From Alistipes sp. (GTDB lineage Bacteria; Bacteroidota; Bacteroidia; Bacteroidales; Rikenellaceae): a stretch of DNA of 64,000 bases. Both the position numbers and the translations under genes were made by a program. Under the pieces are notes generated by a model. It made no database searches. It was not told the DNA's origin and worked only from the letters and a program-made list of their open reading frames with translations. This document shows, piece after piece, positions 44,298 to 51,248 of the stretch (the stretch's first letter is position 1; the number at the start of each line of letters is the position of its first letter). The DNA lies in assembly GCA_017937125.1 (NCBI GenBank), contig JAGBEH010000007.1, forward strand, positions 310,001 through 374,000. The letters run 5' to 3'.

Positions 44298-45191
44298 ATG
44301 GGTTCATCAGGTCATTCGCATATCGTCCCTGCGGCCGTAACCGTCAGCAGGGCTTTGATAATCGGCATAATAATGAATGTCGGCTATGCACTCGTCGAAT
44401 TGCTTGTAGGGTTATGGCTCGGCTCTATGGGTCTTGTTGCCGATGCAGGGCATAATTTCAGCGATGTTGCGGGGCTGTTGCTTGCATTGTTGGCCGTAAA
44501 GTTGGTGCAGCGTCCCGCCAACTCCCGCTATACGTTCGGATACAGGAAAGCCTCGGTGCTTATCTCGCTTCTCAACGCCCTTATTCTGCTGGGGGCTGTC
44601 GCGGGTATCGTAGTGGAGAGCATCCGTAAATTCAACGACCCCGAACCTGTTGCAGGTACATTGGTCGCATTGACGGCCGCCGTCGGTGTCGCGGTCAATT
44701 TCATTTCTGCACGCCTGCTTATGCGGGATAAGGAGCACGACCTGAATGTACGCGGTGCATATCTTCATATGATGCTCGATGCTCTCGTATCGGTGGGGGT
44801 AATCGTGTCGGGCGTCGTTATCTCCGTTACCGGATGGGCGGTCGTCGATCCGATTGTCGGGCTTTGCGTTGCGGCGGTGATCGTGTTCTCGTCGTGGAGC
44901 CTGTTGAGGTCGTCGCTCAAATTGTCTATCGACGGGGTTCCCGACGGGGTGAATGTGGACAGCCTTGCTGCCGAAATGGCGAAAATAGAGGGGGTGACGG
45001 ATGTGCATCATATTCATATATGGGCATTGAGTACGACCGAAACCGCGATTATGGCACATATCGTGGTGGATGATCTGTCGCGCTCGGACGAGGTGCGCCG
45101 CGCGGAACGGGCATTGCTCGCGGAGCACGGCATATCTCACGCGACGTTGGAGATAGAGACTTGCCGGTCGAATATGTGCGACTGCTGTTGA
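44298..45191 (+). CDS. Cation diffusion facilitator (CDF) metal efflux protein
   Basis: A 297-residue inner-membrane antiporter for Zn2+ or similar divalent metals. Six hydrophobic segments are present. Metal-site residues appear in GLVADAGHNFSDVAGLLLAL (HxxxD of TM2) and LHMMLDALVSVGVIVSG (HxxxD-type of TM5). The cytoplasmic domain has the usual VTDVHHIHIWALSTTETAI. A cysteine-rich end (CRSNMCDCC) may bind metal. There is no adjacent metal regulator. Confidence 0.92.
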   Translation: MGSSGHSHIVPAAVTVSRALIIGIIMNVGYALVELLVGLWLGSMGLVADAGHNFSDVAGLLLALLAVKLVQRPANSRYTFGYRKASVLISLLNALILLGAVAGIVVESIRKFNDPEPVAGTLVALTAAVGVAVNFISARLLMRDKEHDLNVRGAYLHMMLDALVSVGVIVSGVVISVTGWAVVDPIVGLCVAAVIVFSSWSLLRSSLKLSIDGVPDGVNVDSLAAEMAKIEGVTDVHHIHIWALSTTETAIMAHIVVDDLSRSDEVRRAERALLAEHGISHATLEIETCRSNMCDCC

Positions 45192-45216
45192 GGACTGCGG
45201 ATGGCTGTTTGAAATA

Positions 45217-45256
45217 ACTTCCCGCCACGACGATTCTGTTCGTCGTGGCGGGAAGT
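45217..45256. terminator. Terminator between the CDF gene and the invertase (convergent)
   Basis: Perfect 16-bp stem ACTTCCCGCCACGACG / CGTCGTGGCGGGAAGT with an 8-base loop (45233-45240), followed by CTTT. It separates the CDF gene (+) from the recombinase gene (-). Confidence 0.85.
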
Positions 45257-45258
45257 CT

Positions 45259-45915
45259 TTATGCCGTTGCGACGTCTGCGACCGTTTTTGCCGCAGGAGA
45301 CGCGGTTCGTAACGGGGGCTTGTGCATATATTCGGCTCTGAATCGGTTGAACGTGTCGCGCGACACCCCGTAGTCTTTGCATATTCGGGCGATGGTTTGC
45401 CCTCGGTCCAAGTCCTCCGATATCCGTGTCCTGTTGTCTATAAGCAGTCGGAGTTTGGGCGTGCTGCCTTTGCGGCGCCCCAATACGACGCCTTGTTTTT
45501 TCCGCAATTCGAGTGCTTCGCGCGTGCGCATAGATATAAGGTTGCGCTCTAATTCCGCAACGAGACCGAATGCGAAACAAAGCACTTTGCTGTTTATCGT
45601 GTCGTCGAACGAATAACGGTCCTTTGTACTGTACAGCGTGACATCTTTCTTTAGCAGATCGCCTACGATTGTCATAATGTCTGTGAGCGTACGGCTCAGT
45701 CGCGACAGTTCCGTGACGATCAGCGTGTCGCCCTTTTTCATACGCCGCAACAATGCGCCGAGTTTGCGGTCGTTACCGCGTTTTTTGCCGCTGACGATTT
45801 CGGTAACCCATTTGTCTACGACGATGTTTCTGCTTTCCGAAAATTTCTCGATTTCGTTTTGTTGATTCGCCAGTGTCTGTTTTCCGGTACTGACTCTTAA
45901 GTAAGCTATTGTCAT
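45259..45915 (-). CDS. Serine recombinase, Mpi-type DNA invertase
   Basis: A 218-residue site-specific recombinase of the small serine (resolvase/invertase) family. The catalytic serine is S9 in IAYLRVSTGKQT. Other active-site residues lie in TELSRLSRTLTDIM (arginines near 70), and the dimer helix region is AFGLVAELERNLISMRTREAL. A C-terminal helix-turn-helix (GQTIARICKDYGVSRDTFNR) binds the site. It resembles Bacteroides fragilis Mpi, the master invertase of phase-variable promoters. Its ATG lies 80 bases from a matching invertible segment (45996-46154), whose promoter points at it in the present orientation. Confidence 0.93.
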   Translation of the reverse strand: MTIAYLRVSTGKQTLANQQNEIEKFSESRNIVVDKWVTEIVSGKKRGNDRKLGALLRRMKKGDTLIVTELSRLSRTLTDIMTIVGDLLKKDVTLYSTKDRYSFDDTINSKVLCFAFGLVAELERNLISMRTREALELRKKQGVVLGRRKGSTPKLRLLIDNRTRISEDLDRGQTIARICKDYGVSRDTFNRFRAEYMHKPPLRTASPAAKTVADVATA

Positions 45916-45995
45916 CTATTTGAGTGTTGATCATTCATAAAAACGTATGAATCGACACACAAAAATCAGACTTTTATTGCTTAAAAATAGATGAT

Positions 45996-46009
45996 AAAAC
46001 GTTCGTTTT
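45996..46009 (+). repeat. Left invertible-element site (IRL)
   Basis: AAAACGTTCGTTTT, containing the 10-mer AAACGTTCGT that fits the recalled Mpi consensus ARACGTWCGT. The half-sites AAAACG and CGTTTT are themselves complementary, so only the central TT (46002-46003) gives direction. Confidence 0.9.
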
Positions 46010-46140
46010 CAGCGGCAAATATAATAATAAAAAAATCAATCGACCAAATTTTTCGGTTAGAATTTTGGCATTCATTGATTTACCCCCCCCCGCAATTTCG
46101 TAAAACACTAAAAATCAACGTAGTAACCGAATGCAAGAAA
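46010..46140. promoter_or_regulatory. Invertible promoter segment (phase switch of the pilus operon)
   Basis: 131 bp between the two sites. On the - strand it carries -33 TTTG (46045-46048), a 21-base spacer and -7 TATATTTG (46016-46023), reading toward the invertase gene. After inversion the -7 would lie at about 46127-46134 on +, some 90 bases before the first pilus gene. No perfect TAnnTTTG faces the pilus operon as assembled. A run of nine C lies at 46083-46091. Confidence 0.85.
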
Positions 46141-46154
46141 AAACGAACGTTTTT
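46141..46154 (-). repeat. Right invertible-element site (IRR)
   Basis: AAAACGAACGTTTT, the exact reverse complement of the left site at 45996-46009; central dinucleotide AA (46147-46148). Identity ends after 14 bp on both sides. Confidence 0.9.
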
Positions 46155-46223
46155 TCGAATATCGTATGCCGTAATGGATTGTTTCTTACGATTGTACGAG
46201 GAGTTACGATAATTTGTTGAAAA

Positions 46224-47837
46224 ATGAAAGGATATTGGGGTTTATTGGTATGCGTAGGCATATCGCTGTGTCAGCAGGTTTCGGCCCAGCAGTCGCGACA
46301 GGATTCATTGACCGTGATGTATCGTGTCGGACGGGGGGACGTCGAACCGCAATATGACGATAATGAGGCTGCAATTTCGTCTTTCATCGATCGCCTGCAA
46401 AAGATTTCGTCGGATTCGCTGTGCCGTATCAAACGCATTTCGTTTCGCGGATTGACGTCGCCCGACGGTGTATCTACGTATAATCTGGCACTGGCTGATA
46501 CGCGAGGCCGCAGTTTGTCCGATTTTATTTTGAGCAAGTTCGACGCGTCGAATATCGATGTCACGGTCGAAAAGTCCGGTATCGCTTGGGCGGAATTGGC
46601 GCAATTGGTCGAAGCGTCCGATATGGATCACCGCGATGAAGTGCTCGACATCATCAACAATGTGCCCGTATGGGTGAAAAGCAACGGTAAGATAGTCTCG
46701 TCCCGCAAACAGCAGTTGATGCGGATGCACTACGGCAATACCTATCGATATATGGCCAAGCGGTTTTTCCCGCTTTTGCGTCGTGCCGAAGCACGCGTGT
46801 CGTACATAGAGGATGCCGCACCCGACGAGAAGAAAGACCTGACCATTTCGGGCGAGGTCGTCGGCGACATAGTCGCTCACGAACTCGGTTCGGGACGTGA
46901 GATCGCTCGCGGTTCCGTGGAGGGTATGGTAGACGGCGAGATTACCGATATCGACCGCGATAAGGGAATCGTCACCGTACGAGGCAAGGTCCGCGGCCGC
47001 TCGAAAGGCGACATCACAGGTACGGTTACGGGAACGGTGATCGGAACCACGTCGCTGTCGGGACATGATCCCATTGTCGTCAAGGGCCCGATTCGTATAG
47101 ACGATGCCGATTCGATAAGAATCAACGGTACGTGGGACGAATCGCGCGGCGTGTCGGTCACGGGAGAGGTATCCGGTACTATGAGCGTCGTGGATACGGT
47201 CTATATCGATCCTCCGAAGCCTGTGGCGGTCGTCGAGCCCGAGCCTGAACCGGAGCCCGTTGTCGAGGAGAAGCCGGTCGTGGTGAAGGAGCGCAAGCCT
47301 TTCCATATGGCATTGAAAACCAATCTGCTTTACGATGCTGCACTGGTTCCGAATATCGGTATCGAATTCCATTTGGGACGCAGGTGGTCGCTCGGCGGAA
47401 ACTGGATGTATGCGTGGTGGAAGCAGGATAAGAATAATTACAGCTGGCGCGGTTACGGCGGCGAACTGGACCTCCGTAAATATTTCGGCCGCAAATCTGC
47501 CGAGCGTGCTTTGTCGGGGCATCATTTCGGAATTTATTTTCAGGGTGCGACCTACGATATAGGTGTCGGAAAGAAAGCCAATTTGAGTAAGTTGAGTTAC
47601 GGGGCAGGTATCGAGTATGGCTATTCGCTACCCGTTACGCGCAGTCTGAATATCGATTTCGGTATAGGTGCGGGGTATTTCGGCGGAAAATACGAAGTGT
47701 ATGAGCATAGGAATTCCCGCGACGAATGGATAGCGACCAACCGACGCCACTGGTTCGGTCCCACGAAACTCGAAATATCGCTCGTGTGGATTATCGGTCG
47801 CGGTAATTATAATGTAAAGAAAGAAGGAGACAAGTAA
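46224..47837 (+). CDS. DUF3575-like envelope protein, first gene of the pilus operon
   Basis: A 537-residue secreted protein (signal MKGYWGLLVCVGISLCQQVSA). The N-terminal 170 residues look OmpA-like (ISFRGLTSPDGVSTYNLALA, DTRGRSLSDFIL). A repetitive Gly/Val/Thr stretch follows (residues about 195-330: ISGEVVGDIVAHELGSGREI, VTGTVTGTVIG). A Pro/Glu linker (PEPEPEPVVEEKPVVV) leads to a C-terminal DUF3575-type barrel domain starting FHMALKTNLLYDAALVPNIG. DUF3575 proteins often head fimbrial clusters in Bacteroidales and may help anchor or assemble the pilus; this role is inferred. The middle repeat region is unusual. Confidence 0.75.
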   Translation: MKGYWGLLVCVGISLCQQVSAQQSRQDSLTVMYRVGRGDVEPQYDDNEAAISSFIDRLQKISSDSLCRIKRISFRGLTSPDGVSTYNLALADTRGRSLSDFILSKFDASNIDVTVEKSGIAWAELAQLVEASDMDHRDEVLDIINNVPVWVKSNGKIVSSRKQQLMRMHYGNTYRYMAKRFFPLLRRAEARVSYIEDAAPDEKKDLTISGEVVGDIVAHELGSGREIARGSVEGMVDGEITDIDRDKGIVTVRGKVRGRSKGDITGTVTGTVIGTTSLSGHDPIVVKGPIRIDDADSIRINGTWDESRGVSVTGEVSGTMSVVDTVYIDPPKPVAVVEPEPEPEPVVEEKPVVVKERKPFHMALKTNLLYDAALVPNIGIEFHLGRRWSLGGNWMYAWWKQDKNNYSWRGYGGELDLRKYFGRKSAERALSGHHFGIYFQGATYDIGVGKKANLSKLSYGAGIEYGYSLPVTRSLNIDFGIGAGYFGGKYEVYEHRNSRDEWIATNRRHWFGPTKLEISLVWIIGRGNYNVKKEGDK

Positions 47838-48790
47838 TGAAACGATATTTTGTATTCGGTTTACTGTGTGCCGGAATTCTGACAGCTTGCAAACACAGAG
47901 AGTTATACTATGAATTCGAGCATACGAAATCCGTACGCGTAGAATTCGACTGGTCGGCTGCTCCGACTGCCGATCCCGACGGTATGCGTGTGATATTTTA
48001 TCCCGTGGACGGCAATGCACGGGCGGTGGTGGAGAATCTCGAAGGCAAAAACGGCGGGGCGGTGGATGTCCCCGAGGGTACTTATAATGTCGTATGTTTC
48101 AATAACGATACGGAAAATATACGTTGGCGCGGTACGGGTTCCATTGAAACCATAGAGGCGTTTACCCGCAATACGGCGATTCTCGAGACTATGCAGGGCC
48201 CCGTCGATGTGCCGCGCGGAGATTCCGATACGGAGCCTATAGTGCTCGCTCCCGACCGTATGTGGCGCGACCGTCTCGACGGGGTCGTGATTTCGAAGGA
48301 GGATGAGACGGAGACCGTCATATCGTTTACGCCCGTTTCGGTTACACGGCACGCTACCTACGAAATATCGGGAGTCACAAACTCCGAAGCTATAACGAAT
48401 ATTCGCGGTTCTTTATCGGGTGTCTCAGGGTCTTTGTTTATGGGTTCGAATCTGCTGGCATCCGAGACATCTACCATCCCGTTCGACGGGATGGTAGATA
48501 AGACCGACGACACCAAGATTATCGGCGATTTCTATTTCTTCGGTTGCTGCGATACGCGACTGCGTCAGGCGAGCAGACACAAGTTCACGATATATTGTTG
48601 GTCGAAAGCGGGTAACGTTATGGCATCGTTCAACGTTACGGAGCAGCTGCACGGCGACGGGACCGATCCCGAGGAGGTGCATCTTGTAATGGAAGGAAAT
48701 ATAGACATTCCCGTTGCGGGTGTCGGCGACGGCGGTTTCGAACCGGGTGTCGGAGAGTGGAACGACGAGAATGAAGATTTGGATCTTTAA
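47837..48790 (+). CDS. DUF5119-like lipoprotein of the pilus operon
   Basis: A 317-residue lipoprotein (MKRYFVFGLLCAGILTAC; lipid at C18). It begins HRELYYEFEHTKSVRVEFDW followed by GMRVIFYPVDG, the pattern I associate with DUF5119 proteins of fimbrial clusters. It ends in an acidic tail (NDENEDLDL). It probably belongs to the anchor or minor-subunit group (FimB/Mfa2-like function), inferred from context. It overlaps the preceding stop by one base (TAATG). Confidence 0.7.
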   Translation: MKRYFVFGLLCAGILTACKHRELYYEFEHTKSVRVEFDWSAAPTADPDGMRVIFYPVDGNARAVVENLEGKNGGAVDVPEGTYNVVCFNNDTENIRWRGTGSIETIEAFTRNTAILETMQGPVDVPRGDSDTEPIVLAPDRMWRDRLDGVVISKEDETETVISFTPVSVTRHATYEISGVTNSEAITNIRGSLSGVSGSLFMGSNLLASETSTIPFDGMVDKTDDTKIIGDFYFFGCCDTRLRQASRHKFTIYCWSKAGNVMASFNVTEQLHGDGTDPEEVHLVMEGNIDIPVAGVGDGGFEPGVGEWNDENEDLDL

Positions 48791-48856
48791 TAACGCTTTA
48801 GTTTAATCTCATACAAATTTCAAAAAACAACATTGTTTAACTCAAATTTCACAACT

Positions 48857-49948
48857 ATGAAAAAGTCATTTATTTTTGCGACTCTTGCAGTTGCAATGGT
48901 AACGGTAAGCTGTTCGCAGGACGAATCGCTTGCAACCTACGCCACTTCGGATGCCAATGCTATCGACTTCAAGTCGTATGTACCTAAGTCTACCCGCGGT
49001 ACGGCTATCAACAATGCTACCGAACTTCAGGCTACCGATTTCGATGTATTCGCTTTCGAGGTCAGCACCAATAAGCAAATTATGGGTACTGCGACCGACG
49101 GTGTCAAGATCGCGTTTACTTCGGGTGCTTGGGACTACGATCAGGCTTCGGAGAAGGCATATTGGTCCGATGAGGCTATCGATTTCTATGCGGTATCTCC
49201 CGAGACTTTGACTAATCTCACTAAGAATTTCACCTCTGCGACTCAGACTTTGCACTATGAAGCTTCGGCTACCTGCGCAGACCAGAAGGACGTTATGTAT
49301 GCTTCCGTTAAGAATGCGACTAAGGGTGACCGTGCCGGCGACAACTCGAACGTAGCTACCGGTGCCGTTAAGTTCAATTTCAATCACGCTCTTGCTCAGA
49401 TCGTTTTCAAAGTCAAGACGTACGGCAAATTCGAAGTAGATGTCAATGATATAGCCGTTTTCGCTCAGAAAGAGGGTACTTTCACCTATTCGACCGAGGC
49501 TTGGACGAGCGTTAATGGACCTCAGCTCTATTCGATCGGTCTTGCTGCTCCCGTAACCGGAATCGGTACTACCGCTCAGGAAATCGGCAACGCGTCGAAT
49601 GCTCTGCTTCTTATCCCGCAGACTTTCGCTAAGTGGTCTACCGATAAGACTAATGCCGTTGCGCTTCCTACCGACCGTGCATATCTGAAAGTTTCCTGCA
49701 AAATCCGCAACGACGGCGGTTATATCTATGCCGATGCGGATAATTTCAAAGATATCTATATGCCGATCGCGATCAATTGGGTAAAGGGTAACAAATATAT
49801 CTATACCATCGGCTTCGGTAACACCGAAGGTGCTGCCGGCGGTGCAGGTTTCGACGAAAACGGTAATCCTATCCTCAATGATGTCCTCATCACGTTCGAT
49901 GCCGATGTAGCGGGTTGGACGGATGCATCCGAGGATGTAGAACTGTAA
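48857..49948 (+). CDS. Fimbrillin-family pilin, probably the major subunit
   Basis: A 363-residue lipoprotein pilin precursor (MKKSFIFATLAVAMVTVSC). The Mfa-like fimbrillin fold is indicated by TDFDVFAFEVST, AYWSDEAIDFYAVSPE, VKFNFNHALAQIVFKVKTYG and the C-terminal VLITFDADVAGWTDASEDVEL, where the last strand is donated during type V pilus assembly. The lipid precursor is normally matured by an Arg-gingipain-like protease; a cleavage region near STRGTA is plausible. Codon choice differs from the neighbours (more GCT, GGT, CGT, ACT), as in highly expressed genes, hence the major-subunit assignment. Confidence 0.85.
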   Translation: MKKSFIFATLAVAMVTVSCSQDESLATYATSDANAIDFKSYVPKSTRGTAINNATELQATDFDVFAFEVSTNKQIMGTATDGVKIAFTSGAWDYDQASEKAYWSDEAIDFYAVSPETLTNLTKNFTSATQTLHYEASATCADQKDVMYASVKNATKGDRAGDNSNVATGAVKFNFNHALAQIVFKVKTYGKFEVDVNDIAVFAQKEGTFTYSTEAWTSVNGPQLYSIGLAAPVTGIGTTAQEIGNASNALLLIPQTFAKWSTDKTNAVALPTDRAYLKVSCKIRNDGGYIYADADNFKDIYMPIAINWVKGNKYIYTIGFGNTEGAAGGAGFDENGNPILNDVLITFDADVAGWTDASEDVEL

Positions 49949-50101
49949 CCCACAGGTTATTTCTCATAAAGTCAGCAGACTCGGCGGGGTTGAATGTCCC
50001 CGTCGGGTCACTAACGGGGGGGCGACGATACGGCATCTGAAGACGATGCGCTGTCGGCAGCGGACCCTCGAACGATACAGAGTATAGCGGAACAAAATAT
50101 T

Positions 50102-51205
50102 ATGAAACAGATTTTATTTTCAGGAGCGATGCTTTGCGGTGCCGCATTTATGTGTGCGGCGGTCGTATCGTGTTCGCGCAAGGCGACGGACGACTATACC
50201 GTTACCGTGAAAAACAACATCGGTTTTAATATAGAGTTGAACTCGTCGTGGAGCGATGCGAGCGCCAATGCTACTATTGCCAAATCCGACGCCGTTAATG
50301 GAAATTACGGATCCGATTGTTTCGGCGAGACGCGTGCGACACCCGTCACGACTCTTTATTCGACTTTCAACGTGTGGGCATACTCCTACGCGGGCAGTTG
50401 GACGGAGACCCTCACGCCGAACCTTATCGACTGCGAGGCCGTATCCAAGGTCGATGGCGTGTGGCGTACCGCCGATCCCCACGCGTGGCCGGGTGCGGGC
50501 GTGAACGTGCGATTTTTCGCATACGCTCCCGTAACGCTCGACGGCCTTACGGTCACGGCTGCTGCGGGCACGCCGAAATTAGACTATACGGTTCCCGCCG
50601 ATGTCGCCGACCAGCTCGACCTGCTTACGGCCTCTGCCGATGCGGCAGGCGACAGCAAGGGGTCCGTAAAATTGACTTTCAAGCACGCTCTTACGGCGGT
50701 GAAGTTCGTAACGGGCAATCAGATTCTTTCCGACGGCATAATTAAAAAAGTAACACTCAAAGGCGTTTATGGCAAAGGCACGTATTCTGTCGGCGCGACA
50801 TCATGGACCGGTTGGGGTAGCGTAATGGATTTTACGCAGGTCCTGAATGTCGCGACCGACGGTACGTCCGATGCTGTTATTACCGCTGCGGACCAAACGT
50901 TCATTATGATTCCGCAGACTTTGCCTGCGGGCGCGGCCGTCGAGATAGAAATCGAGGACGCCAAGGGCAAGACTCGCACTCGTTCGGCCTCTATTGCGGG
51001 CAAGACGTGGCCTATGGGCTCCGCCGTCAAATACCGCATTTCGACCAAGAACGACACCTTGACATTCGATGTCGAGATTACGGACTGGGATGCTGAGGAG
51101 AGCAATCGCGAACTTCCGATGGATAAGGGTATGTCGGGCGTCGGCGTCGAGGTCGAGGACTGGGGCACCGAAACGGGTAATCGCGAGCTCGATATGGAAC
51201 AATAA
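50102..51205 (+). CDS. Fimbrillin-family minor pilin, paralogue of the DGR target N-terminus
   Basis: A 367-residue lipoprotein (MKQILFSGAMLCGAAFMCAAVVSC; lipid at C24). It shares extended similarity with the first 370 residues of the next gene: WPGAGVNVRFFAYAPV here against WPGEGYVRFYAYAP there, YTVPADVADQLDLL against YTVPSDVADQKDLL, and LTFKHALTAVKFVT against LTFRHPLTAVKFVT. It lacks the long C-terminal region and the lectin domain. Its end repeats a short motif (ITDWDAEESNRELPMDKG, then EDWGTETGNRELDMEQ). It is probably the polymerising adaptor next to the hypervariable subunit, inferred from order and homology. A hairpin and a run of seven G lie upstream at 49977-50022. Confidence 0.8.
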   Translation: MKQILFSGAMLCGAAFMCAAVVSCSRKATDDYTVTVKNNIGFNIELNSSWSDASANATIAKSDAVNGNYGSDCFGETRATPVTTLYSTFNVWAYSYAGSWTETLTPNLIDCEAVSKVDGVWRTADPHAWPGAGVNVRFFAYAPVTLDGLTVTAAAGTPKLDYTVPADVADQLDLLTASADAAGDSKGSVKLTFKHALTAVKFVTGNQILSDGIIKKVTLKGVYGKGTYSVGATSWTGWGSVMDFTQVLNVATDGTSDAVITAADQTFIMIPQTLPAGAAVEIEIEDAKGKTRTRSASIAGKTWPMGSAVKYRISTKNDTLTFDVEITDWDAEESNRELPMDKGMSGVGVEVEDWGTETGNRELDMEQ

Positions 51206-51248
51206 TAATGAGTTATCCGAGTAAAAAAATTGAATGATCATAGAGATT

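Larger units (their letters stand above)
45916..46223. other. 308-bp switch region between invertase and pilus operon
   Basis: AT-rich region with no gene. It holds the 159-bp invertible segment (45996-46154), a 7-bp inverted repeat ATTCATA/TATGAAT at about 45934-45953 in front of the invertase, and an AT-rich leader for the pilus operon after 46154. Confidence 0.85.

Noticed and set aside
45991-46212. 73-codon frame across the invertible segment
   Set aside because: It runs through both recombination sites and the promoter, and is AT-rich without protein-like character.
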